Shown here piece by piece: positions 17,096 to 25,948 of a DNA stretch of 64,000 bases. The stretch comes from Chryseobacterium potabilaquae (GTDB lineage Bacteria; Bacteroidota; Bacteroidia; Flavobacteriales; Weeksellaceae), in the NCBI RefSeq assembly GCF_902728265.1, contig NZ_CACVBR010000013.1, positions 24,020-88,019 on the forward strand, read 5' to 3'. Within the stretch, counting starts at the first letter, position 1. Each line of letters opens with the position of its first letter. Both the position numbers and the translations under genes were made by a program. Under the pieces are notes generated by a model. It was not told the DNA's origin, searched no databases, and was given only the letters and a program-made list of their open reading frames with translations.

Positions 17096-18301
17096 ATGAA
17101 AAACGTTTATATCGTTGACTATATACGTACTCCTATTTCAAAACTACAAGGAGGATTATCAGAAGTTAGGGCCGATGATTTGGCTGCTATTGTGATTAAA
17201 GAAATCGTAGCAAAAAACCCTGAAATTCCAGTTGAAAAAATTGAGGATGTGATTTTTGGATGTGCAAATCAAGCGGGTGAGGATAATAGAAATGTAGCAA
17301 GAATGGGGCTTCTATTAGCAGGACTTCCTTATAAAATTGGAGGAGAGACGGTAAATAGGCTTTGTGCTTCAGGAATGTCTGCGGTAGCAAATGCTTTTCG
17401 ATCGATAGCTGCTGGAGAGGGAGAAATTTATATTGCTGGTGGAGTAGAACATATGACACGTTCGCCTTACGTGGTTTCGAAACCAAGTGCAGCATTTGGA
17501 AGAGATAGTCAGATGTTTGATACTACTTTTGGATGGAGATTTATCAATCCAAAAATGAAAGAAATGTACGGAGTTGACGGAATGGGGGAAACGGCAGAAA
17601 ATTTAGCAGATATCCACCAGATCAGTCGTGAAGACCAAGATAAATTTGCACTTTGGTCACAGCAAAAAGCTACAAAGGCTCAGCAAAATGGAAGACTAGC
17701 AGAAGAAATTGTACAAGTTGAAATTCCTCAAAGAAAAGGAGGCCCCATTATTTTTGATCAAGATGAGTTTATTAAGCCTACTTCCACAATCGAAGGATTA
17801 GGAAAGCTTCGCCCTGCTTTCAGAAAGGAAGGAACAGTAACAGCTGGAAATGCTTCAGGAATGAATGATGGTGCAGCAGCTCTTATTTTAGCAGGGGAAG
17901 CAGCTGTTAAAAAATATGGATTAAAACCAAAAGCTAAAATTTTAGGTTCTTCTGTAGCGGGGGTTGAGCCAAGAGTTATGGGTATTGGACCGGTGGAAGC
18001 GACCCGAAAACTACTAAAAAGACTAAATCTTACATTAGAGGATATGGATATCATAGAGCTTAATGAAGCATTTGCAGCACAGGCTTTAGCAGTAACAAGA
18101 AGTTTAGGATTGAAGGATGATGATTCAAGAATAAATCCAAATGGCGGGGCTATTGCTATTGGACACCCTCTTGGAGTTTCAGGGGCCAGAATTATTGGTT
18201 CCGCAGCTATTGAACTTCAAAAACAAAATAAAAAATACGCATTGTGTACACTATGTATTGGTGTGGGACAAGGCTATGCAATGGTAATTGAAAAAATATA
18301 A
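17096..18301 (+). CDS. paaJ: 3-oxoadipyl-CoA thiolase PaaJ
   Basis: PaaJ cleaves 3-oxoadipyl-CoA (and 3-oxo-5,6-dehydrosuberyl-CoA) with CoA to succinyl-CoA and acetyl-CoA. The 401-residue thiolase has the nucleophile cysteine in NRLCASGM near residue 91, NEAFAAQALA, the histidine in IGHPLGVSGAR, and the second catalytic cysteine in CIGVGQG. CIGVGQG, rather than the CIGGGQG of acetyl-CoA acetyltransferases, is the form I associate with PaaJ/PcaF. The 66-base gap upstream lacks the intergenic repeat. Confidence 0.93.
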   Translation: MKNVYIVDYIRTPISKLQGGLSEVRADDLAAIVIKEIVAKNPEIPVEKIEDVIFGCANQAGEDNRNVARMGLLLAGLPYKIGGETVNRLCASGMSAVANAFRSIAAGEGEIYIAGGVEHMTRSPYVVSKPSAAFGRDSQMFDTTFGWRFINPKMKEMYGVDGMGETAENLADIHQISREDQDKFALWSQQKATKAQQNGRLAEEIVQVEIPQRKGGPIIFDQDEFIKPTSTIEGLGKLRPAFRKEGTVTAGNASGMNDGAAALILAGEAAVKKYGLKPKAKILGSSVAGVEPRVMGIGPVEATRKLLKRLNLTLEDMDIIELNEAFAAQALAVTRSLGLKDDDSRINPNGGAIAIGHPLGVSGARIIGSAAIELQKQNKKYALCTLCIGVGQGYAMVIEKI

Positions 18302-18405
18302 TTTTAATTAATAATGTACTCATGTAGCAATGTACTTTAAATTGTTAGATTGGTACACTAATTAAAATACATTGTTATATTAATTAAATTTTTAATAAAA
18401 AATTG
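18302..18405. repeat. paa intergenic repeat 6 (paaJ-paaY gap)
   Basis: AATGTACTCATGTAGCAATG on the left and AAATTGTTAGATTGGTACAC plus TACATTGTTATATTAAT on the right form a decayed copy of the same inverted family. Confidence 0.55.
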
Positions 18406-18999
18406 ATGAATATTTACTCATATCATGGAATTCGACCTATTATAAAGCCATCTGCTTATGTACATCCACAGGCTGTAATAATTGGGAATGTGGAAATCGG
18501 AGAAGAGGTGTATATTGGTCCGAATGCAGTTGTCCGTGGAGATTGGGGGAAAATTATAATAAAAGATGGTGCAAATGTTCAGGAAAATTGTACACTTCAT
18601 GTATTCCCTAATATAGAAACGATCTTAGAAGAATCTGCTCATATTGGTCATGGTGCAATTATTCATTCCGGGCATATTGGGAGAAATTGTTTGGTAGGGA
18701 TGAACTCTGTGGTGATGGATAAAGCCGTTATCGGCGATGAATGTATCATCGGAGCATTAGCTTTTGTCCCTGCAAATTTTAAATGTGAAGCAAGAAAATT
18801 ACTTGTGGGAAGCCCTGCAAAAATTATCCGTGATGTTTCTGATGAAATGATCCATTGGAAAACAGAAGGAACAAAATTGTATCAGAAATTGGCGAGAGAA
18901 GGAAAAGAAGCTATTATACCTTGCGAGCCTTTTACAGAATATGTACAGCAAACACCTACCAAAATTGTTGATTACAGCATTTGGGATGACATTAAATAA
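18406..18999 (+). CDS. paaY: PaaY, hexapeptide-repeat (gamma-carbonic-anhydrase-like) thioesterase
   Basis: The 197-residue protein is a left-handed beta-helix made of isoleucine-rich hexapeptide repeats (residues about 15-140: VIIGNVEIGEEVYIGPNAVV, then HIGHGAIIHSGHIG). His residues typical of the gamma-class zinc site are present (HVFP, HIGHG, HSG). Family members in paa clusters are thioesterases that act on 2-hydroxycyclohepta-1,4,6-triene-formyl-CoA, a dead-end product. An in-frame TTG lies one codon upstream; I use ATG 18406. Confidence 0.9.
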   Translation: MNIYSYHGIRPIIKPSAYVHPQAVIIGNVEIGEEVYIGPNAVVRGDWGKIIIKDGANVQENCTLHVFPNIETILEESAHIGHGAIIHSGHIGRNCLVGMNSVVMDKAVIGDECIIGALAFVPANFKCEARKLLVGSPAKIIRDVSDEMIHWKTEGTKLYQKLAREGKEAIIPCEPFTEYVQQTPTKIVDYSIWDDIK

Positions 19000-19080
19000 T
19001 CTAATAATTCTAATAATGTAACATATCAATAGATGATAATCTATTAGATCGATACAGTTACATTAAATATTAAATGCTTT
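19000..19080. repeat. paa intergenic repeat 7 (paaY-paaZ gap)
   Basis: AATAATGTAACATATCAATAG on the left and CTATTAGATCGATACAG with GTTACATTA on the right form an imperfect hairpin of the same family. Confidence 0.6.
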
Positions 19081-21576
19081 ATGGAAAAATTAAAAAATTA
19101 TATCTACGGCGAATGGGTAGAAGGAAATGGAAATGGGATTCCCTTATATAATGCAGTGACAGGAGAGCAGGTTGCTATTTCTGATACGGAAGGCCTGAAT
19201 TTTGAACAGGCGATGGATTATGGAAGAACAATAGGGTACAAAAATCTTTCTTCAATGACTTTCTATGACCGGGGAGAAATGCTGAAAAAAGTAGCGCTCT
19301 ACCTTTTAGAAAGAAAGAAAAAGTATTACGAATTATCTTATAAAACAGGAGCAACTCATGTGGATTCTTGGGTGGATATTGAAGGAGGTTTTGGTACATT
19401 CTTTACCTACTCAGGGTTGGCGAAGAGAATGCTTCCAAATACACCGTTTTGGGTAGATGGAGATACGCAGAAAATTTCGGCAAATGGAACTTTCTTAGGA
19501 ACTCATATTTTGACTCCGAGTGAAGGCATTTCTGTACAAATCAATGCTTATAACTTTCCTGTTTGGGGAATGTTGGAGAAGTTATCGACTTCTCTATTGG
19601 CGGGTGTTCCTTCTATTGTAAAACCTTCTCCATTCGGATCATATTTGACCAATGCCGTTTTTCAGGATATGATTGAAAGTGGAATTCTTCCGGAAGGGGC
19701 AGTTCAATTGGTTTGTGGTGAACCAGGAAATATCTTGGAGTATGTACAGGATGGAGATTCGGTATTGTTTACAGGTTCTGCCAATACAGGTAGAAAATTA
19801 AAATCTTTACCTTCAATTGCAGGGAATGCTGTACGTTTCAATATGGAAGCAGATTCTCTAAACTGCTCAATTCTTGGATTAGATGCTAAACCAGGAACTC
19901 CTGAATTTGATTTATTTATCAAAGAAGTTCGTAATGAAATGACCACTAAGGCAGGGCAAAAATGTACAGCGATCAGAAGAATTATTGTTCCTGAAAATTT
20001 AGTTGGAGATGTTCAAAATGCTTTATCTAAAGCATTAGATCAAACAACAATCGGTAATCCTTTAAGTAGAGAAACGAGGATGGGTTCTTTGGTTGGAAAA
20101 CAGCAGTATGATGAGGTGGTAAGAAAAGTAAATTTACTAAAAGCCGAAACAGAATTAGTATATGATGGACAACATGAACTGGTAGATGCAAACTATGAGA
20201 AGGGTGCCTTTATGAGTCCTAAATTATTCTTAAATAATAAACCTTTTGAGAAAAACATCTCTCATGATGTGGAGGCCTTCGGGCCTGTTTCTACACTGAT
20301 GCCTTACAAAGAGGCAGAGGAAGCAGCAGCATTGGCAAAAAAAGGAAAAGGAAGTTTGGTGGGATCCATTGTATCTTATGATGACCAATTTGTAGCCGAA
20401 ACTTCTTGGAAAATGGCTTCTCAGCATGGTCGAATTTTTGTGCTAAACAGAGACAATGCGAAAGAAAGTACAGGCCATGGTTCACCACTTCCGACATTGA
20501 TGCATGGAGGTCCTGGAAGAGCAGGAGGAGGTGAAGAAATGGGAGGATTAAGTGGTCTTCATTTTTTCCTTCAAAAAACGGCTATTCAGGGTTCTCCCGA
20601 TACTTTGACCGCAATTACTAAAATGTATCAGCAAGGAGCGGAAAAGAAATTTTCAGATAAACACCCTTTCCAAAAATATTTTGAAGAAGTAGAAGTGGGG
20701 GATTCTTTAGAAACTGCAGGACGAACGGTGACAGAAGCAGATATTGTTAATTTTTCTAATGTTTCTTGGGATCATTTTTATGCCCATACAGATGCAACGA
20801 GCTTGACAGGAACGATCTTTGATAAAACAGTTGCTCACGGATATTTTATTCTTTCTGCAGCTGCTGGATTATTTGTTTCTGGGAAAAAAGGGCCAGTTAT
20901 TGCCAATTATGGACTAGAAAATTGTTCATTCTTTAAGCCTGTCTATGCGGGAGATACAATCACAGTGTATTTAACAGCAAAAGAGAAAATCAACAGAGGA
21001 GTAAAAGGACGAAATATTCCTTCTGGTGTTGTAAAATGGTTAGTGGAAGTGGTGAACCAAAGGGATGAGGTTGTTTGTGTAGCTACAATTTTAACGTTGG
21101 TGGCAAAACAGTCGCCATTTATTGAATTAAATGTCAAAAATCTTCAGAAAATAGTAAATGGTTTAACAGAAAAGACTCTACCTAATTGGGGGAAAATGTC
21201 TCCTCAGCACATGATTGAGCATCTCGATGAATGTGTATTGGTAAGTTTAGGAGAACCGGAAGCTGACCAATGTTTTACCTCTGAGGATCATTTAGAAAAG
21301 TATCAAGACTCTCTTTATACTCACAGAAAAATGCCAAAGGATTTCTTGGCACCATTTATGGCAGAAGACGGTTCTTTATCAGCATTAAAACATAAAAATC
21401 TGGATATCGCAAAGCAATCTTTTATAGATAATATGAAACGATTTTCGATTTACTACAAAGAAAATCCAGAAGCTGAACACATGAATTATGTTTTTGGAAA
21501 TTTAAATAAAGAAATGTGGGAATTGATGCATAGAAAGCATTTTACACATCATTTTGAACAGTTTAATTTGATCTAA
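19081..21576 (+). CDS. paaZ: PaaZ, oxepin-CoA hydrolase/semialdehyde dehydrogenase with extra C-terminal DUF1569-like domain
   Basis: PaaZ opens the oxepin-CoA ring and oxidises the aldehyde to 3-oxo-5,6-dehydrosuberyl-CoA. Residues about 1-520 are the aldehyde dehydrogenase domain: the active cysteine is at about residue 295 ([10 protein letters not shown]) and the general base glutamate in FNMEADSLN at about 257. Residues about 530-690 are the MaoC/R-hydratase domain with DHFYAHTDA. The protein is 831 aa against about 681 in E. coli. The extra part from about residue 695 ([39 protein letters not shown]) looks like a DUF1569/DinB-type four-helix domain. That domain call is by inspection. Confidence 0.93.
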   Translation: MEKLKNYIYGEWVEGNGNGIPLYNAVTGEQVAISDTEGLNFEQAMDYGRTIGYKNLSSMTFYDRGEMLKKVALYLLERKKKYYELSYKTGATHVDSWVDIEGGFGTFFTYSGLAKRMLPNTPFWVDGDTQKISANGTFLGTHILTPSEGISVQINAYNFPVWGMLEKLSTSLLAGVPSIVKPSPFGSYLTNAVFQDMIESGILPEGAVQLVCGEPGNILEYVQDGDSVLFTGSANTGRKLKSLPSIAGNAVRFNMEADSLNCSILGLDAKPGTPEFDLFIKEVRNEMTTKAGQKCTAIRRIIVPENLVGDVQNALSKALDQTTIGNPLSRETRMGSLVGKQQYDEVVRKVNLLKAETELVYDGQHELVDANYEKGAFMSPKLFLNNKPFEKNISHDVEAFGPVSTLMPYKEAEEAAALAKKGKGSLVGSIVSYDDQFVAETSWKMASQHGRIFVLNRDNAKESTGHGSPLPTLMHGGPGRAGGGEEMGGLSGLHFFLQKTAIQGSPDTLTAITKMYQQGAEKKFSDKHPFQKYFEEVEVGDSLETAGRTVTEADIVNFSNVSWDHFYAHTDATSLTGTIFDKTVAHGYFILSAAAGLFVSGKKGPVIANYGLENCSFFKPVYAGDTITVYLTAKEKINRGVKGRNIPSGVVKWLVEVVNQRDEVVCVATILTLVAKQSPFIELNVKNLQKIVNGLTEKTLPNWGKMSPQHMIEHLDECVLVSLGEPEADQCFTSEDHLEKYQDSLYTHRKMPKDFLAPFMAEDGSLSALKHKNLDIAKQSFIDNMKRFSIYYKENPEAEHMNYVFGNLNKEMWELMHRKHFTHHFEQFNLI

Positions 21577-21592
21577 TAATATAAAATCTAGT

Positions 21593-21627
21593 GGTGTAAC
21601 AATTAATTGTTACACCGTTTTATTTTT
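21593..21627 (+). terminator. Terminator of the paa operon
   Basis: GGTGTAACAATT (21593-21604) is followed at once by its exact reverse complement (21605-21616), and then GTTTTATTTTT. The stem uses the same TGTAACAAT sequence as the operon's repeats, so this may be a repeat copy that acts as the terminator. A possible -7 box TATATTCG for the next gene follows at 21635-21642. Confidence 0.7.
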
Positions 21628-21647
21628 AAACTGTTATATTCGTTTTA

Positions 21648-22331
21648 ATGAAAACTTTTGCAGAACAAATTGTTGAATTTAATGTAAACCTAATATATGA
21701 TGGAAATCTTCCCGATGAGTTTCAGGTTTTAAACCCTTATTTGCATAATCCTGAGACAATGAAGGTGATGCAGGAATTTTACCATAAATACTATAACGAT
21801 TCGAAACAAAGAAAGTTCATTATAGGGATTAATCCCAGCCGCCACGGTGCTGGAGTTACGGGGGTTCCCTTTACTGATACAAAACGATTGGAAAGGGTGT
21901 GCGGGATTACAATGGAATCAGCATATACCCATGAAATTTCTTCTGTATTTATGTATGATATGATTGCTGAATATGGAGGAGCTGATATCTTCTATGAAAA
22001 TTTTTATATTAATTCACCATTTCCATTAGCTATTGTTAGGAAATCAAAGAAGGGTTGGTTGAATGCTAACTACTATGACGATAAGAACTTATTTGAATGT
22101 GTAAAAGAGTTTATGATTACCTCTTTAAAAAAACATATTAGTTTGAATCTTAATACCTCTGAAGTGTTTGTTTTAGGGAAGAGAAATGCTGAGTTTATTG
22201 CTAAGCTCAATAAAGAAGAGAAATTATTTGATAAGATGACTGTTTTGGAACATCCGAGATATATTCAGCAGTACAAATCAAAAGAAAAACAACTTTATAT
22301 TGATAAATATATTTTGACTTTAAAGGAATAA
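21648..22331 (+). CDS. SMUG2-family uracil-DNA-glycosylase-like protein
   Basis: The 227-residue protein belongs to the uracil-DNA-glycosylase superfamily by its motif I, GINPSRHGAGVTGVPFTD (residues about 61-78), followed by the catalytic-domain core and a late histidine motif EHPRYIQQY that resembles the second active-site loop. NCBI calls Bacteroidota proteins of this kind SMUG2-type. The role would be excision of damaged or modified bases. The gene follows the paa terminator by 31 bases and precedes a helicase gene by 43 bases in the same direction, so the two are probably co-transcribed. Confidence 0.8.
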   Translation: MKTFAEQIVEFNVNLIYDGNLPDEFQVLNPYLHNPETMKVMQEFYHKYYNDSKQRKFIIGINPSRHGAGVTGVPFTDTKRLERVCGITMESAYTHEISSVFMYDMIAEYGGADIFYENFYINSPFPLAIVRKSKKGWLNANYYDDKNLFECVKEFMITSLKKHISLNLNTSEVFVLGKRNAEFIAKLNKEEKLFDKMTVLEHPRYIQQYKSKEKQLYIDKYILTLKE

Positions 22332-22374
22332 AAATAGATTATAACTGAAAAATTATTTAAGAACACAAGCCTGG

Positions 22375-25071
22375 ATGAATTCATTTCCTAAGAATTTAAA
22401 TTTTAAATATAGCTGGCGAAAATACCAGAGTTTTCTTTTAGATAATGCTAATGATTACCTATCCGATAATCATTTACATATAGTAGCGCCCCCTGGGTCA
22501 GGAAAAACGGTTATTGGTTTGGAAATTATGATCCGCCTTGATAAACCAACTCTTATTGTCGCTCCAACTTTAGCCATAAGAAATCAATGGATTAATCGAT
22601 TTTGTGAATTATTCTTACAACAACAAGATATTCCGGAGTGGATTTCAATGGATATTAAAAAGCCCGGATTTGTTACAGTGGTAACCTATCAGGGAATTCA
22701 TGCTGCATGCAATAATATAAAAGAAAATGAAATTCCTGCTGAAAATGCAAATGAAGAATATTCTCAATCTAATATTTTAAATGTTGTAAAAAATCTCAAG
22801 AAGCAAAAAGTAGGAACATTCATTTTGGATGAGGCTCATCATCTGAAAAATGCATGGTGGGAAAGTTTAATTGAACTTAAAAATAAAATTAGTCCGACTC
22901 TTGTTGCGCTCACTGCAACTCCACCTTTTGATATCTCCGGTTCAGAATGGCAAAAATATATTCAACTAAATGGTAATATAGATGTTGAAATTTCAGTTCC
23001 GGAATTGATGATTGAAGGAGATCTTTGTCCACATCAGGATCTTGTGTATTTTACTTTACCCACTAAGATAGAACAACAAAAAATTGAAAACTATTATCAG
23101 CAGGCTAGCCTTTTTTTTGAAGAAATTAAGCATGATGAAATCATTCTTCATGCGATAGAAAACCATCCTGTTTATCAATATCCGGAGCAATATCTTGATT
23201 GGATTTATGAAAACCTTTCGTCATACACATCAGGATTGATTTATTTAAACTTAAGAGGGAAGAAAATTGAAAATATTCATTTTGAGATTATAGGCGATCA
23301 ACAGAAGTTTATTCCTCAATTTGATTATTTCTGGACTGAAGAATTAATTGATTTTTATCTCTTTTTGGATGAAGCTAATTTTAAACAATTTGAAGAACAC
23401 CGTACCCAACTTGAAAATAGATTAAGACGAAATGGTTTTTTGGAAAAGAAAATGGTGAGCTTCTTTAATAATAAAAACTTAACTCAAATTTTCAATTCGA
23501 GTATTGGAAAGCTTCAAGGTATAAAGGAGATTGTTGATTTTGAATATTCAGTACTTAAGGATGAGTTGAAAATGGTAATCCTTACCGATTTTATTAAAAA
23601 AGAGTTCTTAACAAGAGATATTCAAAATGATAGTGAACTGGATAAGATGGGAGCTATCCCCATTTTTGAAAAGTTAAGGAGAGAAAATCATGATAAGAAA
23701 AAGATAGGAGTACTTACAGGAAGTATTGTAATTATTCCTAAGAGTTCTGAAAATATTTTTAAGGAATTTTGCATTAAAAAAGGAGTTTTTAATATTGCAG
23801 TTTTAGAACTTTCTTATGACACAAATTATGTTGTAATACATATTATAGATAGGTTGCGACATGATATTGTTTACATTATTACGGAAATTTTTCAATGTGG
23901 TGAAATTCAAATTTTAATTGGAACGAAATCTCTTTTGGGAGAAGGCTGGGATGCGCCCAAAATGAACGCTTTGGTCCTTGCGAGTTTTGTAAGTTCATTT
24001 GTTCTTTCCAATCAGATGAGAGGAAGAGTCATTCGAACGGATGTAACTAATCCGCATAAAACAGGAAATATTTGGCATCTTGTCTGTTTTGACGAAAAAA
24101 GTGCAAATGGAGGTCAGGATTTAGATATTTTAAAAACAAGATTTAAAACTTTTCTGGGTGTTTCTAATAATGATGATCCTTCTATTGAAAATAATTTTGA
24201 AAGATTGAATATTAAATTTAATACAGAAAAAAATGAATTTTCATTGATCAACTTACAAACATTTTCTTTTGCCAAAGATCGAGATAACCTTTCTAAACGT
24301 TGGAGAGCAGCTTTGGATAAAGGTAATATCTTGATAGAAGAACTCCAGATTCCAATAGAAACAATGAAAGGAAATGAAGAAATGAAAATGAACTATTTGA
24401 AAAATATGATAGGAAACTTTTCAGGAATTATGATTTCTACTTTTTTTACTTTTCTGCAGGATGTTGTAGCTACACTTATGAAATCATGGGATAACATTCA
24501 TTCGATGGCTAATCTTTTTAAAGTTTCTTTTGTTGCTGGTCTTATAGGGATATTGGTGTATGGTGGAAAATTTTGGAGAGCAACAAGACAGTACTTAAAA
24601 TATAAAAATACAGTAAAACATCTTAAACTCATAGGAGAGGTCACTTTAAAAAATCTTATCCATGAAAGGATTATCCAAACCCCCGAAGAAAATCTAAGAA
24701 TAATCACTTCAAGTGATGTATATAAAAACTCAGTCTGTCATTTAGAAGGAGGAACCAACTATGAAAAATCACAATTTATTCAAACATTACAAGAGTTGGT
24801 AGCTCCTGTTGACAATCCGAGGTATTTATTAGAACAAAAAAACAAATTCTTTTTCATAAAAAAAAGTTTCTATTTTCCCCTTCCAGAAGTTTTTGCTAAA
24901 AATAAAAAAAGTGCAGAATTTTTCCAACGAGTGTGGAGCGAAACCTTCGATAACTCTCGCTTAATTTTTACACGAACAATTGAAGGAAGACGAATTTTGT
25001 TAAATCTAAGATTTCATTCATTAATGAAAAGAAATGGGAGAATAGAGCATCTCCATAAATGGACCAGATAA
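22375..25071 (+). CDS. DEAD/DEAH-box helicase with C-terminal membrane segment
   Basis: The 898-residue protein is a superfamily 2 helicase: Walker A PPGSGKT (residues 39-45), motif II DEAHH (152-156), motif III ALTATPP (about 182), motif V GTKSLLGEGWDAP and motif VI QMRGRVIR (547-554). A long insertion of about 300 residues separates the two RecA-like halves. Between about residues 680 and 730 are two hydrophobic stretches that look like membrane helices, followed by a basic C-terminal domain of about 170 residues that I do not recognise. The nucleic acid or protein substrate is unknown. Pairing with a DNA glycosylase suggests DNA repair or defence. Confidence 0.8.
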   Translation: MNSFPKNLNFKYSWRKYQSFLLDNANDYLSDNHLHIVAPPGSGKTVIGLEIMIRLDKPTLIVAPTLAIRNQWINRFCELFLQQQDIPEWISMDIKKPGFVTVVTYQGIHAACNNIKENEIPAENANEEYSQSNILNVVKNLKKQKVGTFILDEAHHLKNAWWESLIELKNKISPTLVALTATPPFDISGSEWQKYIQLNGNIDVEISVPELMIEGDLCPHQDLVYFTLPTKIEQQKIENYYQQASLFFEEIKHDEIILHAIENHPVYQYPEQYLDWIYENLSSYTSGLIYLNLRGKKIENIHFEIIGDQQKFIPQFDYFWTEELIDFYLFLDEANFKQFEEHRTQLENRLRRNGFLEKKMVSFFNNKNLTQIFNSSIGKLQGIKEIVDFEYSVLKDELKMVILTDFIKKEFLTRDIQNDSELDKMGAIPIFEKLRRENHDKKKIGVLTGSIVIIPKSSENIFKEFCIKKGVFNIAVLELSYDTNYVVIHIIDRLRHDIVYIITEIFQCGEIQILIGTKSLLGEGWDAPKMNALVLASFVSSFVLSNQMRGRVIRTDVTNPHKTGNIWHLVCFDEKSANGGQDLDILKTRFKTFLGVSNNDDPSIENNFERLNIKFNTEKNEFSLINLQTFSFAKDRDNLSKRWRAALDKGNILIEELQIPIETMKGNEEMKMNYLKNMIGNFSGIMISTFFTFLQDVVATLMKSWDNIHSMANLFKVSFVAGLIGILVYGGKFWRATRQYLKYKNTVKHLKLIGEVTLKNLIHERIIQTPEENLRIITSSDVYKNSVCHLEGGTNYEKSQFIQTLQELVAPVDNPRYLLEQKNKFFFIKKSFYFPLPEVFAKNKKSAEFFQRVWSETFDNSRLIFTRTIEGRRILLNLRFHSLMKRNGRIEHLHKWTR

Positions 25072-25094
25072 ATAAAATTTACAAAGATTTAATT

Positions 25095-25125
25095 CTTGTT
25101 AGAAATAGAGTATTTAGTATTTTTG
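25095..25125 (+). promoter_or_regulatory. Promoter of the enoyl-CoA hydratase gene
   Basis: CTTG (25095-25098), 19 bases, then TATTTTTG (25118-25125): a good match to TTTG-N19-TAnnTTTG. The ATG is 23 bases downstream. The gene is therefore expressed separately from the helicase. Confidence 0.6.
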
Positions 25126-25148
25126 TGTAAATCCAATATAAATTAAAA

Positions 25149-25913
25149 ATGAACGAATTTGTTGTATCTGAGCTGAAAAATAGTATTGCTGAAATTACAT
25201 TTGGAACCCCCAAAAGTAATGCTCTTCCGGGAGCTATATTAGAAAAATTGGCACAAACTATTTTAAATGAAGGGTCAAAAGAAGAAGTTAAAGCAATTGT
25301 ATTAAAAAGCGAAGGAGAAAAAGCTTTTTGTGGTGGTGCTAGTTTTGACGAGCTTTTGGCAATTGAGGAGTTAGAGGCTTCGACTAAGTTTTTTGGTGGT
25401 TTTGCTAAAGTTTTAAACGCTATGAGAAACTGTGGGAAAATTGTTGTGGTAAGAGTTCAAGGTAAAACTACCGGAGGGGGAGTAGGCATTGCATGTGGTG
25501 CAGACTATTGTTTTGCAACAAAATCTTCAGCATTGGCACTTACAGAAATTAATTTGGGAATTGGGCCATTTGTCATCGGACCTTATGTAGAAAGAAAAAT
25601 AGGTAAGTCTCAGTTTTCGGCAATGGCTATAGATGCCGACTTTCGCTCTGCAGATTGGGCAGAACAACATAATATCTATCATTCTGTTTCTGAAAGTATT
25701 GAAGAAATGGATACTAAACTTGAAAAATTTTTAGAAACGTTAGCATCAAGAAGTAGTGATGCTTTAGCTTTAATTAAAAAAGTATCTTGGGAAGGAACAG
25801 ATCATTTTAATGAACTCATGCCTGATCGAATTCATATGAGTGCAAGTCTTATTTTGGAAGAGTCTGCAAAGAAAAATATTGAATCAATAAAAGAAAGATT
25901 AAGAGTAAAATAA
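25149..25913 (+). CDS. Enoyl-CoA hydratase/isomerase-family protein, candidate PaaF
   Basis: The 254-residue crotonase-fold protein has the oxyanion-hole motif AFCGGASFDEL (residues about 60-70), the GKTTGGGVGIACGADY segment, and a glutamate in TEINLGIGPFVIGP at the position of a catalytic acid in hydratases. The preceding LALTEI pattern supports hydratase rather than epoxide isomerase. It has its own promoter and terminator. No PaaF lies within the paa operon 3.5 kb upstream, so it may supply 2,3-dehydroadipyl-CoA hydratase activity; that link is inference. Confidence 0.8.
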   Translation: MNEFVVSELKNSIAEITFGTPKSNALPGAILEKLAQTILNEGSKEEVKAIVLKSEGEKAFCGGASFDELLAIEELEASTKFFGGFAKVLNAMRNCGKIVVVRVQGKTTGGGVGIACGADYCFATKSSALALTEINLGIGPFVIGPYVERKIGKSQFSAMAIDADFRSADWAEQHNIYHSVSESIEEMDTKLEKFLETLASRSSDALALIKKVSWEGTDHFNELMPDRIHMSASLILEESAKKNIESIKERLRVK

Positions 25914-25948
25914 AAATTAGAGCGTTGAATTTTTCAACGCTCTAATTT
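25914..25948. terminator. Bidirectional terminator between convergent genes
   Basis: A near-perfect hairpin: AAATTAGAGCGTTGAA pairs with TTCAACGCTCTAATTT around a 3-base loop, with A's on the left and T's on the right. It serves the enoyl-CoA hydratase gene (plus) and the methyltransferase gene (minus), whose stop codon it touches. Confidence 0.85.
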
